Positions 1 through 13,000 of a stretch of 64,000 nucleotides of DNA are shown piece after piece. The stretch comes from Crossaster papposus (Eukaryota > Echinodermata > Asteroidea > Velatida > Solasteridae). Below the pieces are notes generated by a model. It was not told where the DNA came from and did not search any database. It worked only from the letters and a program-made list of their open reading frames with translations. Position 1 is the stretch's first letter. Each line of letters opens with the position of its first letter. A program made the position numbers and the translations under genes. The stretch is from contig JBAIAA010000350.1 in NCBI GenBank assembly GCA_037893245.1, positions 372,001-436,000 on the forward strand, given 5' to 3'.

Positions 1-489
1 CTTTGTTCGAACTGTCTTGTTCAAATAAGTCTCTTTTTATCTTTTTATGTTAAACATACCAATAAAATTAATTACCTTCATTATTAAACCTAACTCCCTA
101 GGGTGTGTGGGGGAAAAAACAAATTAAAATTGGGGTTTAAGATAAATTGTTTTGGTAAAAAAAAAATTATCTATCAAGTAGTAAATATACATGAATGGAA
201 ACAAATAATTTATAATAATTTTCAGCGCTTATATAGCGCTTTACATCAAAGATCTCAAAGTCCTTCGCATGATTACAAGGCGATATCTGTGCCTTACATT
301 ATAATTATCACTAAAGACGAATATAGGGTATGAATATTTTTCTTGTGCAGCATATTATCAAAGATGATTTGTAATTCACAATAGGTGGCCGGAACTCCAT
401 GTACTTTCAACAAAAGAACACCTGCCTCCAATATGTGACGGCCTTTACAATAAATCCTTTAATATTCCTGTAATGAAAGGGGTTATTTT

Positions 490-839
490 AAAGGTAGGAT
501 ACACCATTTGAAGAATTCCACAATTTTTAATACCGAATTATTAAGAAATATCTTATTAATATTTGAAAGTAAATAACCATTGTATGCATACAGCAAAATT
601 ATTGTGCTAAATATTTTGTAATTGTTCCCCAAAAATTAATTAGAAATATATATACATGTATACATGTATCACAATCGCCAGGCACGGCGATCGTAACAAA
701 AACAACAACCGTGAACGCAGTTTTTCTTGCTTTTTTCAGCATCCATGACAGGTCATAATTACTATAAAATACAATCCCCTTAATCCAACCATTCATGATA
801 ATTCAAGCAATTAACAATGGTGTACTGTATCCTACCTTT
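490..839 (-). mobile_element. MITE, AAAGGTAGGATACACCA family
   Basis: Ends AAAGGTAGGATACACCATTT / GTACTGTATCCTACCTTT, about 350 bp. It shares the TTATTAAGAAATATCTTA and ACTATAAAATACAAT blocks with copies at 29811, 53283, 54025 and 62368. Confidence 0.85.
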
Positions 840-1020
840 AAATCTGTCTAAGGTGGTTAGCTTGTCTAGACTTTAATCGAAGATGTTATTAAACAGCATG
901 GGATTTTTCATTTTACATACATGTACTTTGTCTGAAATCATACTTTTTGAATCGTAAAGAAAGACATTACCAGTACAGAAAGAAATCATCTTTAATTTGT
1001 AATTGGAAATTAAGCACCTT

Positions 1021-1262
1021 GGCCCAATTTCATAGAGCTGCTAAGCAAAAAAAATTGCTTAGCACAAAAAGTCTTGCTCATTAAAAACAGGTTACCAGCC
1101 AAAATTGTACCATTTTTTCATGCTAAGCAAAAAAACCAGCTGATTATCAATCCAGAACAATAAAGATCAGGTGAAAATTTGGTCTGTAACCTTGTTTTTG
1201 CCAAGGACAAATTGTCATGCTAAGCAAATTGTTGTGCTTAGCAGCTCTATGAAATTGGCCCC
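1021..1262. mobile_element. MITE, GGCCCAATTTCATAGAGCTG family
   Basis: Inverted ends GGCCCAATTTCATAGAGCTG / CAGCTCTATGAAATTGGCC, about 240 bp, with CTAAGCA/TGCTTAG arms and a shared core (GTTACCAGCCAAAAT). Other full copies are at 21952, 28459 and 52696. Confidence 0.88.
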
Positions 1263-1512
1263 TGGTAGTATTAATAAACCCACATTTTAAAATCATAATG
1301 AATTACAAATAACCATCATTTAGGCCAAGTTCTAAAATTCAGAAAATTATTTTGAAGGCTTTTAGTTTTGGACCCTGTTCACACGTGTGCTCCTAAATTA
1401 ACAATTAATAAAAAAAATAAAAAAATTGAAATTACGGGAATGAATAAATAAAACGTCCTAGAGAAAATATTCGTTGTTTATGAAACCATTTTTCGTTTTA
1501 AAAGTTTTTTAC

Positions 1513-1590
1513 AGGCACGAGGGGGATTCGAACCCCCGGTTTTCTGTTTACGAGCGCGAGACAGACGCCTTGCCACTAGGCCACCGCGCC
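1513..1590 (-). tRNA. tRNA-Thr(CGT)-like gene with a 6-nt insertion in the anticodon loop
   Basis: On the minus strand the sequence starts GGCGCGGTGGCC and ends CTCGTGCC plus T73. A seven-pair acceptor stem (two G-U), an intact D arm, a perfect GGGGG/CCCCC T stem with TTCGAAT loop and a TCTGT/ACAGA anticodon stem can be folded. Outside the loop it matches animal tRNA-Thr(CGT). The anticodon loop is 13 nt (CTCGCGCTCGTAA) instead of CTCGTAA, so 6 extra bases sit before or within the anticodon, not at the usual 37/38 intron site. It is therefore either a pseudogene or an unusual split gene. Confidence 0.7.
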
Positions 1591-1896
1591 GATCGGTCGA
1601 AGAGGGCGTAACAGAACTATTAGAAGCGTGCAATTTGTCAGGTAAACTTGAGGATGGGATTAGTGCCCTGTCGCATTTACTAATTATTTCATGGAGGAAT
1701 ACAAATCCTCCATGATTATCCCATTGCGTTATTTTTAATACAGACTAATAAATAAGTTCCAATCAATGATCACCATTAATTTGTAAAAACTGCTTTATAG
1801 TCGTTAAAGCTATGCCAACATTTTCATTATTCTTTTTAGTCACGGTTCCAGAACATTAACAATGGGCGACTAGAATAAGTTTACTGTTTCAACCTC

Positions 1897-2374
1897 GAGC
1901 AAGTTCGGGCGCGAACTATAGTTAACCATAGTTTGACTAACATCGCTCGAACGCAGAATGGTTGGACTATCTAGTCGACTATTTGGAACCAGACCCTGGA
2001 GCACGGTTGCCGCTGGTTGACAGTAGCCTCTTTTCATAGGAAAACATGGAGAGAACCAGTGACGTAGAAAAAGGTGATGTCAGTAGTCGGACGGAGGGAA
2101 AGGCAGTAACGTTAAGTGAAAATCTGGCGGGCCTAATGTAATTTTTGTCTTGTTTTAGGACCAACATAACTAACGTTATGGCTTATCCTACTTATATGCG
2201 TGGAAGAATAGTGGCAAAACCCATTTCATTCATGTCGCAAATGTAAACAAAGCGGTTGCCATCTTTTCAACAATAGTTCGACTAGAGCCGTTCGAGCGAA
2301 CTGCATTTGAGCATGCGCATTGGTAAAGCAGAGACTGACTAATGGTTAACTATAGTTCGCGCCCGAACTTGCTC
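1897..2374. mobile_element. TIR element, GAGCAAGTTCG family
   Basis: Near-perfect inverted ends GAGCAAGTTCGGGCGCGAAC / GTTCGCGCCCGAACTTGCTC with matching TATAGTTAACCAT arms. Relatives are at 24025 and 32954. Confidence 0.85.
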
Positions 2375-3303
2375 CTCGTTTTCAATTAGCCTCTGTCATG
2401 AAATGACGAAAATCAACCGAAGAGGGCGTTTTGCGGAAATTTGTCAATATGGCTTCCGAGCTCTCGCGTAAGACTAACGTAAGTAGCTATACCATGGAGG
2501 AAAGACAACAGATAGTTAGTGAATTGCGAGGAAATACTTAATAAAAAATGGCCAATCATAAAACTAGATTTTCTTTCCTGCACTTGAAAAGACCCGCCGT
2601 GTATTTATGCTCCTTAGAAAACCGGTTAGGCCCAATTAACATTTAAACAAAACAAAAAATTCAGTGGCACTGAACTGAAGCTTTATTTGAAAGCCATATT
2701 TGAATGCCATACAGTAAACAAATTTTGGGGCCAATTCCTACAACTTGATACATGTACAAGCAATATTATTTTTGTATTTTTAATTATTTTTTTACATCAA
2801 ATATAAATTTGGGGCTTTATACACACAAACACTTGGTTCACATTACTATACGGACGTTAAACCTCAACATTCCTGATCCTGCAATGTTAATTTAAAAACC
2901 AGTTTTAAATACTGTCACATTAAATGTACAGACGCCTGTGAAATCTAGTAATATTTTACCCTTTTATTGACTGAAACCTGACATTAAAAGAAGTTCGTAA
3001 ATATTAAACTTGGATTTTCTAAGAATTATTCAATTGCGCCACGACCAATTAGCCCAGCCACTCGGTCGATTGTGTGCACAATTTCTGGACGCCACCGTTA
3101 TGTTGTTTTTTTCGGACTAAGCTTACACCTAAATTGTTAACAGAGGGTAAATAGCAAGCATTAATAACATTAACATGGTAAAGGTACAATGAATTTGCAG
3201 TTTGTCAACAAAGAAGTTTGGCAACATTGCACGAGGAAAGTCGGCCCAACATTAACTGTTTATAAACAATGTAAGGCGTCGAAGTACAGCTATAGCTCTC
3301 ACA

Positions 3304-3421
3304 AAGGTCGAGTTGTCTCAAAGGTCGAGTTGTCTCAACGGGCGAGTTGTCTCAACGGGCGAGTTGTATCAACGGTCGACTTGTCCCGAGTCGAGTTGTC
3401 TCAACGGTCGACTTGTCTGAC
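3304..3421. repeat. Short 17-bp tandem repeat, about 7 copies
   Basis: The unit is AMGGTCGAGTTGTCTCA with substitutions (GTCGACTTGTC in later units). Confidence 0.85.
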
Positions 3422-4160
3422 ATCCGCTAGCTACGCACGTACGTATATAGCGCAGCACGCTTTTACAAACTGACCATTTTTTTCAGTCGCTGTTTCTTTC
3501 TCTTTCGTAATTTTACGGTTTTGGATGACATTTAGCCTTATGCCTACGGTTTATTCTTTCGAAATAACCACAGCCCTTAGAGCTCCGTCGTAAGCCATAA
3601 AGTTCTGACATCGACGACACGCGTGTTTCTGTTGGTAAGCGCCGCCATTTTGACAATTTTCCTCGCGTTGACCTTTTAGAAAGGTCATGACAGAGGCTAA
3701 TAGTAAAAGAGAACAGGTAGTGGTGAGAGCGTACTGCAGCTTAACAACAAAAGGACGAGGTTGAAACAACGTTCAGACAGCGCCATCTATCGTTCCCATG
3801 TTAAACAAAAAAAGCCAGAGGTGGGATGTACTTTTAATTTGAAAAATTCGTAACATTCAAACTGAAAAAAATATTCAACATGAGGCATTGACACTGCGCA
3901 TACATCGGTTGTACCATGGAGAAATAAGACACATGGTTATACATGTATTTCATAATTCCGGTACTGGAAGAAATATACATTCGACTCGAAGTGTATACAA
4001 ATTCATTGGTACATCGTAGGTTTCACCCTTATAATGCATCCAGATCGATTACCCGAAATAAGACAAATAGCTCCGGGGAATTAAACGAAACGAAGAGCTC
4101 GCGTGTAAAAAAACAAGCCCCATTAACATATCTTTTGAAAACAAATATAAATGCAGGATG

Positions 4161-4552
4161 TTAAAGGGATCGTATACGTTTGGTAATTACCCCAAAATTT
4201 AATGGCAATAAAAACTTTATACTTGGTAAGAAGTACAGCAGCTTTGGATAGTATAATGCATTTTTAGAAACTTTTCACTTCGAAGTACTGCGGTTATGGA
4301 AAAATATATCACTTTTTATCCCAACAAAATTGAATATGAGAAGCGTTACTGCAGTGACGTTTCTCAGATTGTGTATTCCAATGCAGATTATTCTTTCTGC
4401 GTGGACATAACCGCTCCAGATTTTCGGCAATATCGCTACCACCTTTTTAAATGAAATTTTTAAAGGTTAGTTTTATAGTATATATATCTATAACTGTATA
4501 GGATTGAAACAAACAGTGGGTTCAAATTACCAAACGTATACGATCCCTTTAA
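4161..4552. mobile_element. TIR element, TTAAAGGGATCGTATACG
   Basis: Ends TTAAAGGGATCGTATACGTT / AACGTATACGATCCCTTTAA are perfect, extending through TGGTAATT. 392 bp with no coding frame. Confidence 0.87.
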
Positions 4553-6921
4553 GTGCATGCAGGGTTCCTCAAATAAAAAATATATATATTTAAAAATACA
4601 TAAATACAAATAAATGCAAAATAAACCAATAAATAAATAGGCCTAAATATAAAATATTCCGAAGGATGGTTGATAAGTTAACAATGCAAATTGAATATGC
4701 AACAAAAGACATTCCGAGGTTTATGTTGGAAAAACTAGAATGTGATGCTTCGACATAAAATCAAATCTGTAGGCATCAACTCATGAGCCCCAAAATTTAC
4801 TTTACCGCTTAAGGAAAGAAACCCTTCCCTGCAACGTGAACTGCTCAAATTTCTTGCAGACAGCTGGGTCGTGAAGGGCTGTCATCATTGTCCCCCCCCC
4901 CCCCCCCCCCACCCTCCCTCCGGCCCACCCAATCACGCGGTAGTGACGGGTCGAACGCACCCCTCCCTCCCGATCCCCCGTGACGTCTTTGACTCATCGA
5001 CCACACGGAGGATGCTAAATTTTAAAAAATAAATCCGCCACCATCTGACGATATACATATATCGGCTTCGCAATTATAATGGGTAGTGGCGGTCAATAAT
5101 TTGCAAAATTACATTATCAGGGTCACTGATTACATCGCGCGCGTTGTAGGCTAGACCGTCGCGTCACATGTGCTACTAGACTTGTGTTATGCAGAGTTTT
5201 ACTGGATTTCTTTCCCATAGGATAACTGGAAAACGGTTTTGAGGTAAGTTGAATAGGTTTACAGTTATATAGGCCTAGTTATAAACAAAATAATTTACGG
5301 ATTGACTATAGATTGCTAATACCACTAATGTTTGTAGCATAATTATAGTGTATATACCTTTGGTACCGGGTATCGAGGAAGTGTATAGACAAGCGGGCAG
5401 AAGTCAGTTGAAAGGGGGGGGGGGGGGCGTTCAAAGCTAAGCTCATATTTTGGTCTTCCCGAATTATGGGCAGAAAGGGGCCAAACAGGGGCACATTATC
5501 CGCTTGTGAACTGAATGAGGTTGCCACTCAATGGCCAAATGGCGTACCTGAACTCACGGAGAACCCCTTCAAGTCGGTGTTCCGTTTCTTCCCCTGGGAC
5601 CCCTCCTCCCCTCCCCCCCCCCCCCCCCTCCCTCTTATTGACAATCTTAAACTGCACGCAAATAATCAGCTCCGCCAGTGTCCCCTTGAAAATTGGTGCA
5701 CCCCCTGGGTGCCCCTTACAAATTTGATCTTACACTACGCCACTGTACTATAGCCATAAACCACACAGTGAACAACCGGTATGGTTTAATTCTATAGTTC
5801 TCTCATTAAAATCTGTCTATAGACTGCTGTTTCGGGTAAAGGCTAAACGTTACGTCTCATGCTTTGAAAAAAAAATCAAACAGTTGTTGATCAATACATA
5901 TTATTTCTCTCATTAACTCTGTATAACTTTGTTTCATTTACAGATTCTGAACGACCTTTCCCAACAAAATTTAGCTTTACTCAGCCGGCCAAATGAAAAG
6001 GTCAGTCGGTGATAATACTGATTGACGCCGGTTGCATCGCTAAAGCTACTCAACATCTTGGATGAAACTCGCAAGATAAAAATGGAATTGTAAACCCGAG
6101 GAAAATGTGCAATAATGTTTGAAAGTTATATATGCGGCGTACAAGGAGCCTTATCGAAATATCACAGAAGGCTCGTACACCCCAAAAGATCCGCCTGGCT
6201 TCGCCGAGTTATGAAGATGGGTAATTATTGATTGTTATAAATGATGCACGATTTATCAGTTCGATGGTATTTTAGGCGGGAATGTGACCAGAGATGGTTC
6301 AGAAGATACAGATACCATTTTTATTTTGTTATTTTAAATTCGTTATGAAATGTAAATTAAACTTTATCGTTGATACAGAAGGATTGGGCGAGATTTTGAC
6401 ACTCACGGAAACGTATTTCGCGACATGCCTTTGCGTAATTCTACACGGCGTTCGCGGGACTTTTTGTTTAGCTGGCGCTGGCGCTGGTGACTTTCCGCGG
6501 CTAGGCGGAAACTTTCCGCGACCACTTTCGGTCTTTTACGTTATTTTACCGCCCGTTCAAATTTGATTTTTTTCGGCATTCCACAGACAAATTGCGGTAC
6601 ACATCGTTAACCCGTTCTTATTTCTCCATATGGTTATACCAAAAAGTCCAATGGTAACACGCGCGGATGGGGTCTCCCCGCGATCGATCCGCGCCGGCAG
6701 TCCAGCCACAAATAAGTGCAAGCCGTCAAAAGATTTCATTTTCCAAGCACAATGACACGAGTGATATGGCTTTGTTGTATATTATTGAGTAATATCGGGT
6801 TAAACAGAGTGGTCCGGCACAAAAATAAAAAATAAAACGAAAAAAAAAACCCGCCATTGTCAACGCGCACCGCACCTAGGATATCCCGAATGCGCTCGCA
6901 TGCAATTTGAACGAGGATGTG

Positions 6922-6953
6922 TGACGTCAGCGCAATGAAGAAAATCGCCATTT
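6922..6953 (+). promoter_or_regulatory. Proximal promoter of PPP2R2: CRE and YY1-like sites
   Basis: A perfect CRE (TGACGTCA, 6922-6929) is followed 17 bp later by a YY1-like CGCCATTTTGG (6946-6956). Both lie within 175 bp of the ATG, where a promoter is expected. No TATA box was found. The motifs are seen directly; their use is inferred. Confidence 0.45.
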
Positions 6954-7092
6954 TGGAATGGTCGACAGCGTAAAGGTGTCCCGTACAATCCGTGCTGTAT
7001 CCTATCCATCCAAGGGATTTATGCTAGTTTTGATGTGATTTGAGATAGTTGAGACCCTAAGTCTGCCCTGAATATTGTTTGACCAACGCACC

Positions 7093-7099
7093 ATGGCCG
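7093..7099 (+). CDS. PPP2R2: PPP2R2 coding exon 1 (ATG plus 4 nt)
   Basis: The exon holds only Met-Ala and the first base of a Gly codon before GTAAGT. The split Gly is completed at 10654. Such a tiny first coding exon after a 5' UTR is usual for this family, whose N-terminus varies through alternative first exons. The transcription start is not visible but probably lies between about 6955 and 7080. Confidence 0.85.
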
Positions 7100-10000
7100 G
7101 TAAGTGCAAAATTTTGAAAAATCGAGTTCGTGTAAAACGGAACACAGTATTGCTGTGATTTTATGCATGCTAAGTTGCCGTACATGATGTGTACAAAGTA
7201 ATCGTACAGGTTCATTGCATTGTACATATGTGATGTAAACTTGTCAAAGAAATATAAATATTATTTTGCCCCTTGATATATATAATGGAAACAAGGTTGT
7301 TTAATTAGATACAGCAATAATATGCAAGCTAAGTTGCCGTTCATGGACATGGTGTGTGTACTAATCGTACAGGTTCATTCCCCCACAATTCAGTGCAGTG
7401 ATAAACATGATGATGATCCTTCTTATTCCTCCATGGTGTGATGTAAACATGTCAAATAAGAAATATATTGTCAGACCCTCTAAATCCACGAGGTCCTATT
7501 TTTACGCATTCACATTTAATTTATGTTTGCAACACGCGCGTGCATAAGGCTGAGCGTTATGTGCGCAGTAGCCCAGGTAGTTGCGATAATCGTAACCCTC
7601 CATCGACGGTCGAAGACCGGAGGGTTACGAGACAACTCGTGTAAACAAACGGGAAGTTGCAATTTCGACCATTTTTGCCAGACTAGTCACCAGATTTGCC
7701 GGATTTTAACCACTTTTAAAGATCATGACACACATTTCAAGAACACAGATTTGATCTGCAATGTGTAATGACTCCGCTCATAACACTCTAAACATCATTG
7801 AGAAAATATTTTGGGGAAAAAATGACAAAAACTTACCAGAGACTGAGCGAAATTCTCACCAAACGAGGTTTACAGCACTTCGGAACCTAGCAACAATCTC
7901 GACCAATCAGCGTAAACCAAGGAAAGACAGACACCGTTAACCGGCTATTCCCGCTTGCGGACTCACTGCACGGGCTTCTAGAATTAGGCCCATAGAATGT
8001 AGCAGTCTCACTGCTACATTCTATGGGCCTTTTCGAAACCGTTGCTTCGTCTTTGGCTTTGGCTTCGCTTCCGAATTCCGAAATACTGAGAAGCAAATAG
8101 AAATGGAAGAAAATTGAAATAGTCTAACTTTTGGGTTCACATCAATCGAGTGAATGTGAACCCAAAAGTTAGACTATTTCAATTTTCTTCCATTTCTATT
8201 TGCTTCTCAGTATTTCGGAATTCGGAAGCAAAGCCAAAGACGAAGCAACGGTTTCGAAAAGGCCCATAGAATGTAGCAGTGAGACAGAGCGCCGAGCTAG
8301 TCTTGTTTGCAAGACGATCTTCGCGATGCGGGGCGCCCTCTAACGTACGCCGTAGACCACGCGCGAATTACCTTCGCTAAGACCGAAGGTCATTGCGTGT
8401 ATGGTACGGCGTATACGTTATAGAGGATATGCCCGCATCGGCGGCCTACGCGCGCTGCATATACATGTACCGCGATTAAGATCGTCTTGCAAACAAGACT
8501 AGCGCCGAGCTAGAGAGAGAATTCTAGAAGCCCGTGCAGTGAGTCCGCAAGCGGGAATAGCCGGTTAACGGTGTCTGTCTTTCCTTGGTTTACGCTGATT
8601 GGTCGAGATTGTTGCTAGGTTCCGAAGTGCTGTAAACCTCGTTTGGTGAGAATTTCGCTCAGTCTCTGGTAAGTTTTTGTCATTTTTTCCCCAAAATATT
8701 TTCTCAATGATGTTTAGAGTGTTATGAGCGGAGTCATTACACATTGCAGATCAAATCTGTGTTCTTGAAATGTGTGTTATGATCTTTAAAAGTGGTTAAA
8801 ATCCGGCAAATCTGGTGACTAGTCTGGCAAAAATGGTCGAAATTGCAACTTCCCGTTTTTTTACACGAGTTGTCTCGTAACCCTCCGGTCTTCGACCGTC
8901 GATGGAGGGTTACGATTATCGCAACTATAGCCCAGGTTGGACTCCTCCGTAGTGTAAAATGCGACGGAGTCCAGGGTATCAATTTCTCCTGCCATAGCAA
9001 AAAAAATTATAACATTTTTTCATATTTTTACATGATGAAGGAAGCCAAAATCTTGCTCATGTCTTTCTTGTGTCTGGAATTACAGATCGTCATGGGTTAC
9101 ACAAAGCGCATAATGTCTTTGGGCTACTTATTTACAGAAAATAAATTGCAAATCTGGCTCATCAGTCCTAGGCCGGCGCGGCTACCGGGTACGCGCGCAT
9201 GCACAAAGAAAGTTCGTACATGATATTCACGTCGAAAAGCATGAATTTCCTATTTATTTTCTGTAAATAAGTAACCCAAAGACACATTCGCTTTTGGTAA
9301 CCCATGACGATCTGTAATTCCAGACACAAGAAAGATGTAAACGAAATTTCAGCTTCCTTCATCAGGTAAAAATATGAAAAAATTGTGTTGTAAAATTGTT
9401 CGCTATAGCAGGAGAAATTGATACCCTGGACGTCAGTCGTAATGCAATGAAGAACGTCGTCCAACCTGGGCTACATGTAGGTGCGCAGATTACGAAGGGC
9501 CGAGGATAAATATTATTTTGTCTCTTTATATTTGTAATGGAAACATTGTTGTTTAATTAGATAAATATGCACAAATGTCCCGAGCCCAGCCTTTTGCATG
9601 TGTTCCTAGGGGGGAACACAATTCTGCCCACACCATCAATGTACAAACTCTATACACAAAACGACAGTGTGTGCATTTTTGTGCTGCTAAACAACTGCCC
9701 TAAATAGTGACTTCTGCATAGAAGGGCTAAAAGAAAGCCAGAAAACCTACGTTGAAAATGCATTCGAGTCTCTATACTTTTATATCTTTTGCACTACCTC
9801 CTGCTTCACATGCACCTCGTATGCTTCACATCAACGTTAACATCCAGGAGTGGTCTTTGCCGAGTACCAGCATAGATCATAGATGTAGATGTAGATAGAC
9901 CTTGTACACAACCAAAGACTTGGTGGCAGGATACTACCGCACCTTTTTTTTCGGCCAAATGAGAGTCTTAAGATATTTTTGTATCATTCCAAAATGACCT

Positions 10001-13000
10001 TTTTAACTTGCCTCTAACCCCAAGGGCACCCAAATGTTGATTCTTTGTGGCACACAAAAAAAAGTGCACGTGTTGAACGCAATCTTGAGTTGTGCACAAA
10101 CTTATTGTAAAACTCGCGCAAGATTGCGCTCAACAAACACACATACATGATACATACATGTATTATCCCTTTTTTTTATGTTCAAAATTTCTAAATGAAA
10201 AAGGGTCGTCAGATTGAAAGAATGTAAAACTCGCTTTTTTTTCTCACTTTTGGCTTTGATCGATTGCGCTAGCGCCGCAGGCCGCAGCATATAATGGGCA
10301 TTATTGTGAAGCAGTATTTTCACACATCTACATGTAGCCCCCCAAAATTGTTAAAATGACAGACAAAAATACCATATAAATCATTCACATGTACTTCCTT
10401 CTCAGGATGTCAAAAAATGAACTACTTTTCTATGACAAAAGAAACTTTATTTATTTGATTGTGTTGAATGTTGATCAACCAAGTGGATACGTGTACATGT
10501 ATGTAACGGTATGTACATGTATGTATAAAAAAAATGATATAATTACAAAGTTAAGACAGTCATCTTCAAGTATTTTATAATTTTAGTATGTGGCAGAGGG
10601 GATTTTGTTTACATTTTTATTTATTGCGATATTTGTATTTGTTCGCTTTTTAGGAAGCGGCGAGGTGCAGTGGTGCTTCTCACAAGTTAAAGGGACAGTC
10701 GAAGATGATGTTACTGATGGTAAGTTCAAATCTAATGGTACATGTACTGCATGTAGTGCCTTGCAAAATCATGTACACAATGTGTACATGCATCCAATCT
10801 GCATTTGTAAAGCGCCATCAATTTAGTTGCCTATTCCGAGGCACTGCCAGGAACACCGGGGCAAACCCCTCCCCCCTTTCTTAGCGACTAGTGTTACTGG
10901 GTTCTTTTATGTGTATTGCACAACACACGGGACCTCCAGCTTTATGTCCCATCCGAAGGACGAAGCAATAGTGGTTTAATTGCCTTGCTTAAGGACACAC
11001 GTGTCGACACCAGGACTCGAACTCACGCTCTGCGGGGCAGAAAACTGGGTTCTTAAACGCCCAGCCACGACACCCCACATGCATAATGCAACCCATTGAG
11101 GCAGTGGTTACCCCTCCACTGAACAAAATTAAGAAAAAAACGGAGGATTGAGGATGAATCTAATTTTCACATGGTGGCAATTTGAGGATTTTGCAAGATT
11201 GAGGATGTTAGGCTAAAAGGGCCTTGGGGGTTAGGATTAACCTTTGCTTTACTACATTGCAACATGCTCCAAAACACTTCAGTATTTCTGGATTTCACTT
11301 GTAAAGTCAGTGGCCTGTGATTGTTTTAAAAAGAGCAGGAGTTGATTAAACCTAAACAATCCTCCAACAATACAGCTTGTAGATGTATCGATATGGTTAC
11401 ATGTAAAACAGGGCCAGGATGTGCAGGAAACCATGTTGACCTTCAAACGCGCTGACTAGATAACTATGTACACGTACATGTACATGTGACAAGTACATGT
11501 ATGGTTTTGCTTGCACCTGTTTATTTTTGTATTTTTGAGGAAATTTTCATTGAATCTGTTGTTACAAATGTTGTTATATGTACAATGCTACATATGTAGA
11601 CCTGTACAAGGAAGTACATGTATTATTCTCCTTTTATTTACACCAAAAAAAAAAAAACCAGGAAAACTGACTAGGTAAAATTTGCATAAATGTCAAAGTG
11701 AACAAATAAATTGGCAAGGCGGGACTCGAACCTGCGACCTCTTTTGATATACACGGCAGTTGAATCGGTTGAAGTCTTTTTCAGCAGGTGCATGTACACA
11801 AACTTAGCACTGCCCTTGTTGACTTTAAAAAATAGAACTGCCAAAATATGAAATGTGCTGTACTTTGAGTGTACAGTGTTTATTAACCCTAACCCCCTAG
11901 GCCCTTTTTGTTAGCAACCATCATCAATCCTCCAAAATCCTCATTTAAAAAAAAACCTCATTTTTTGAAAACCCCATTTACCCTCAATCCTCAAAAATCC
12001 TCCACACTTGAAACAACATCATGTGCCTCAATTCTCCAAAATCCTCATTTTTTTTTAATCCTCCAAAACTGCAATGAGGATTCTGGGGATTGAAAAAAGT
12101 CAATCCTCTAAAATCCTCATTATGATTTTTTGAAAACCCCATTCAGCCTCATTCCTCCAAAATCCTCATTTTTTGAAAACCCCATTTAGCCTCAATCCTC
12201 AAAAACCCTCCACACTTGAAACAACATTGTGCCTCAATCCTCAAAAATCCTCATTTAAAAAAAAAACCCCATACAGCCTCATAATCCTCAAAAATCCTCC
12301 AAAACTGCAATGAGGATTTTGGAGGATTGAGGAGCGTTAGGGTTAATAATAGGATCAAGCACCCCCTGTGAAATTATGATGTCTGGTACTTTCTTTTTCA
12401 AAAAAATGTTATGTGACCCACTCCACAAAAAACGTAAAACTGAGTTACTTACATAGTTGGAAAGCCCACAATGTAATCTTTCATTTGGTATATAATAGAG
12501 CTCCATAGCCCCTCCCATTCTGGAGATACTGTATGGAATATTAATTACTTTCTTGGAGTTCAAATTACACAACTGAGAAAAACGGGCTTTGAAATAGCTG
12601 GCTCTGTTGTAGTACAACAGAACGATGTGTATACAATGGTAGTTGTTTTTTTCTTTACTTTATTCAGCGAAATCAACATTTCTGTGAATAAAAAACTGAA
12701 ACTGTAGACCTGTATTAAAGATATTTTAAAAAATAAAATCACTTTTTGATGAAATGATAACCTTCTCAATGTTGAGTGGGCAATTACATGATAATGCAAA
12801 GCGCGAGTTTATATACCCTTTTTTGTGTAGCCGGTCAAAAATAGATTTAAATGTACCAGTACCTTCATTTCCTTTTCCCCAAACAGTTATCGAAGCTTGT
12901 TTTAACGCACATGTCCTTGAAAATCGACTTATGACTCAAGTGTAAAAATAGTTGAGGATTTACCTCACAGCATGTGATGACATTTATTCAATTACTCGAG

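Larger units (their letters stand above)
840..7092. other. Upstream non-coding region of PPP2R2
   Basis: Apart from the tRNA-like gene, the MITEs and the short repeat listed separately, no gene is seen. Poly-C/poly-G tracts occur at 4892-4910, 5416-5427 and 5597-5625. A non-coding 5' exon is possible near 5160-5243 (GAGGTAAGT) with an acceptor-like TTTACAG at 5942, but nothing confirms it. Positions 1-489 likewise show nothing recognisable. Confidence 0.5.
7569..9473. mobile_element. Foldback element X, outermost of a three-level nest
   Basis: The ends TAGCCCAGG(TTGGAC) and GTCCAACCTGGGCTA are inverted. The right part (8937-9473) folds on itself through long arms (AAGCCAAAATC..., GTGTCTGGAATTACAGATCG). 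An 8-bp direct repeat GTGCGCAG flanks it at 7561-7568 and 9481-9488. Its left end is split by element Y after the first 9 bases. It lies in PPP2R2 intron 1. Confidence 0.8.

Noticed and set aside
5160-6010. Possible non-coding 5' exon (GAGGTAAGT at 5236) and acceptor (TTTACAG at 5942)
   Set aside because: Short splice-like motifs are frequent; no open frame or homology supports a transcript here.
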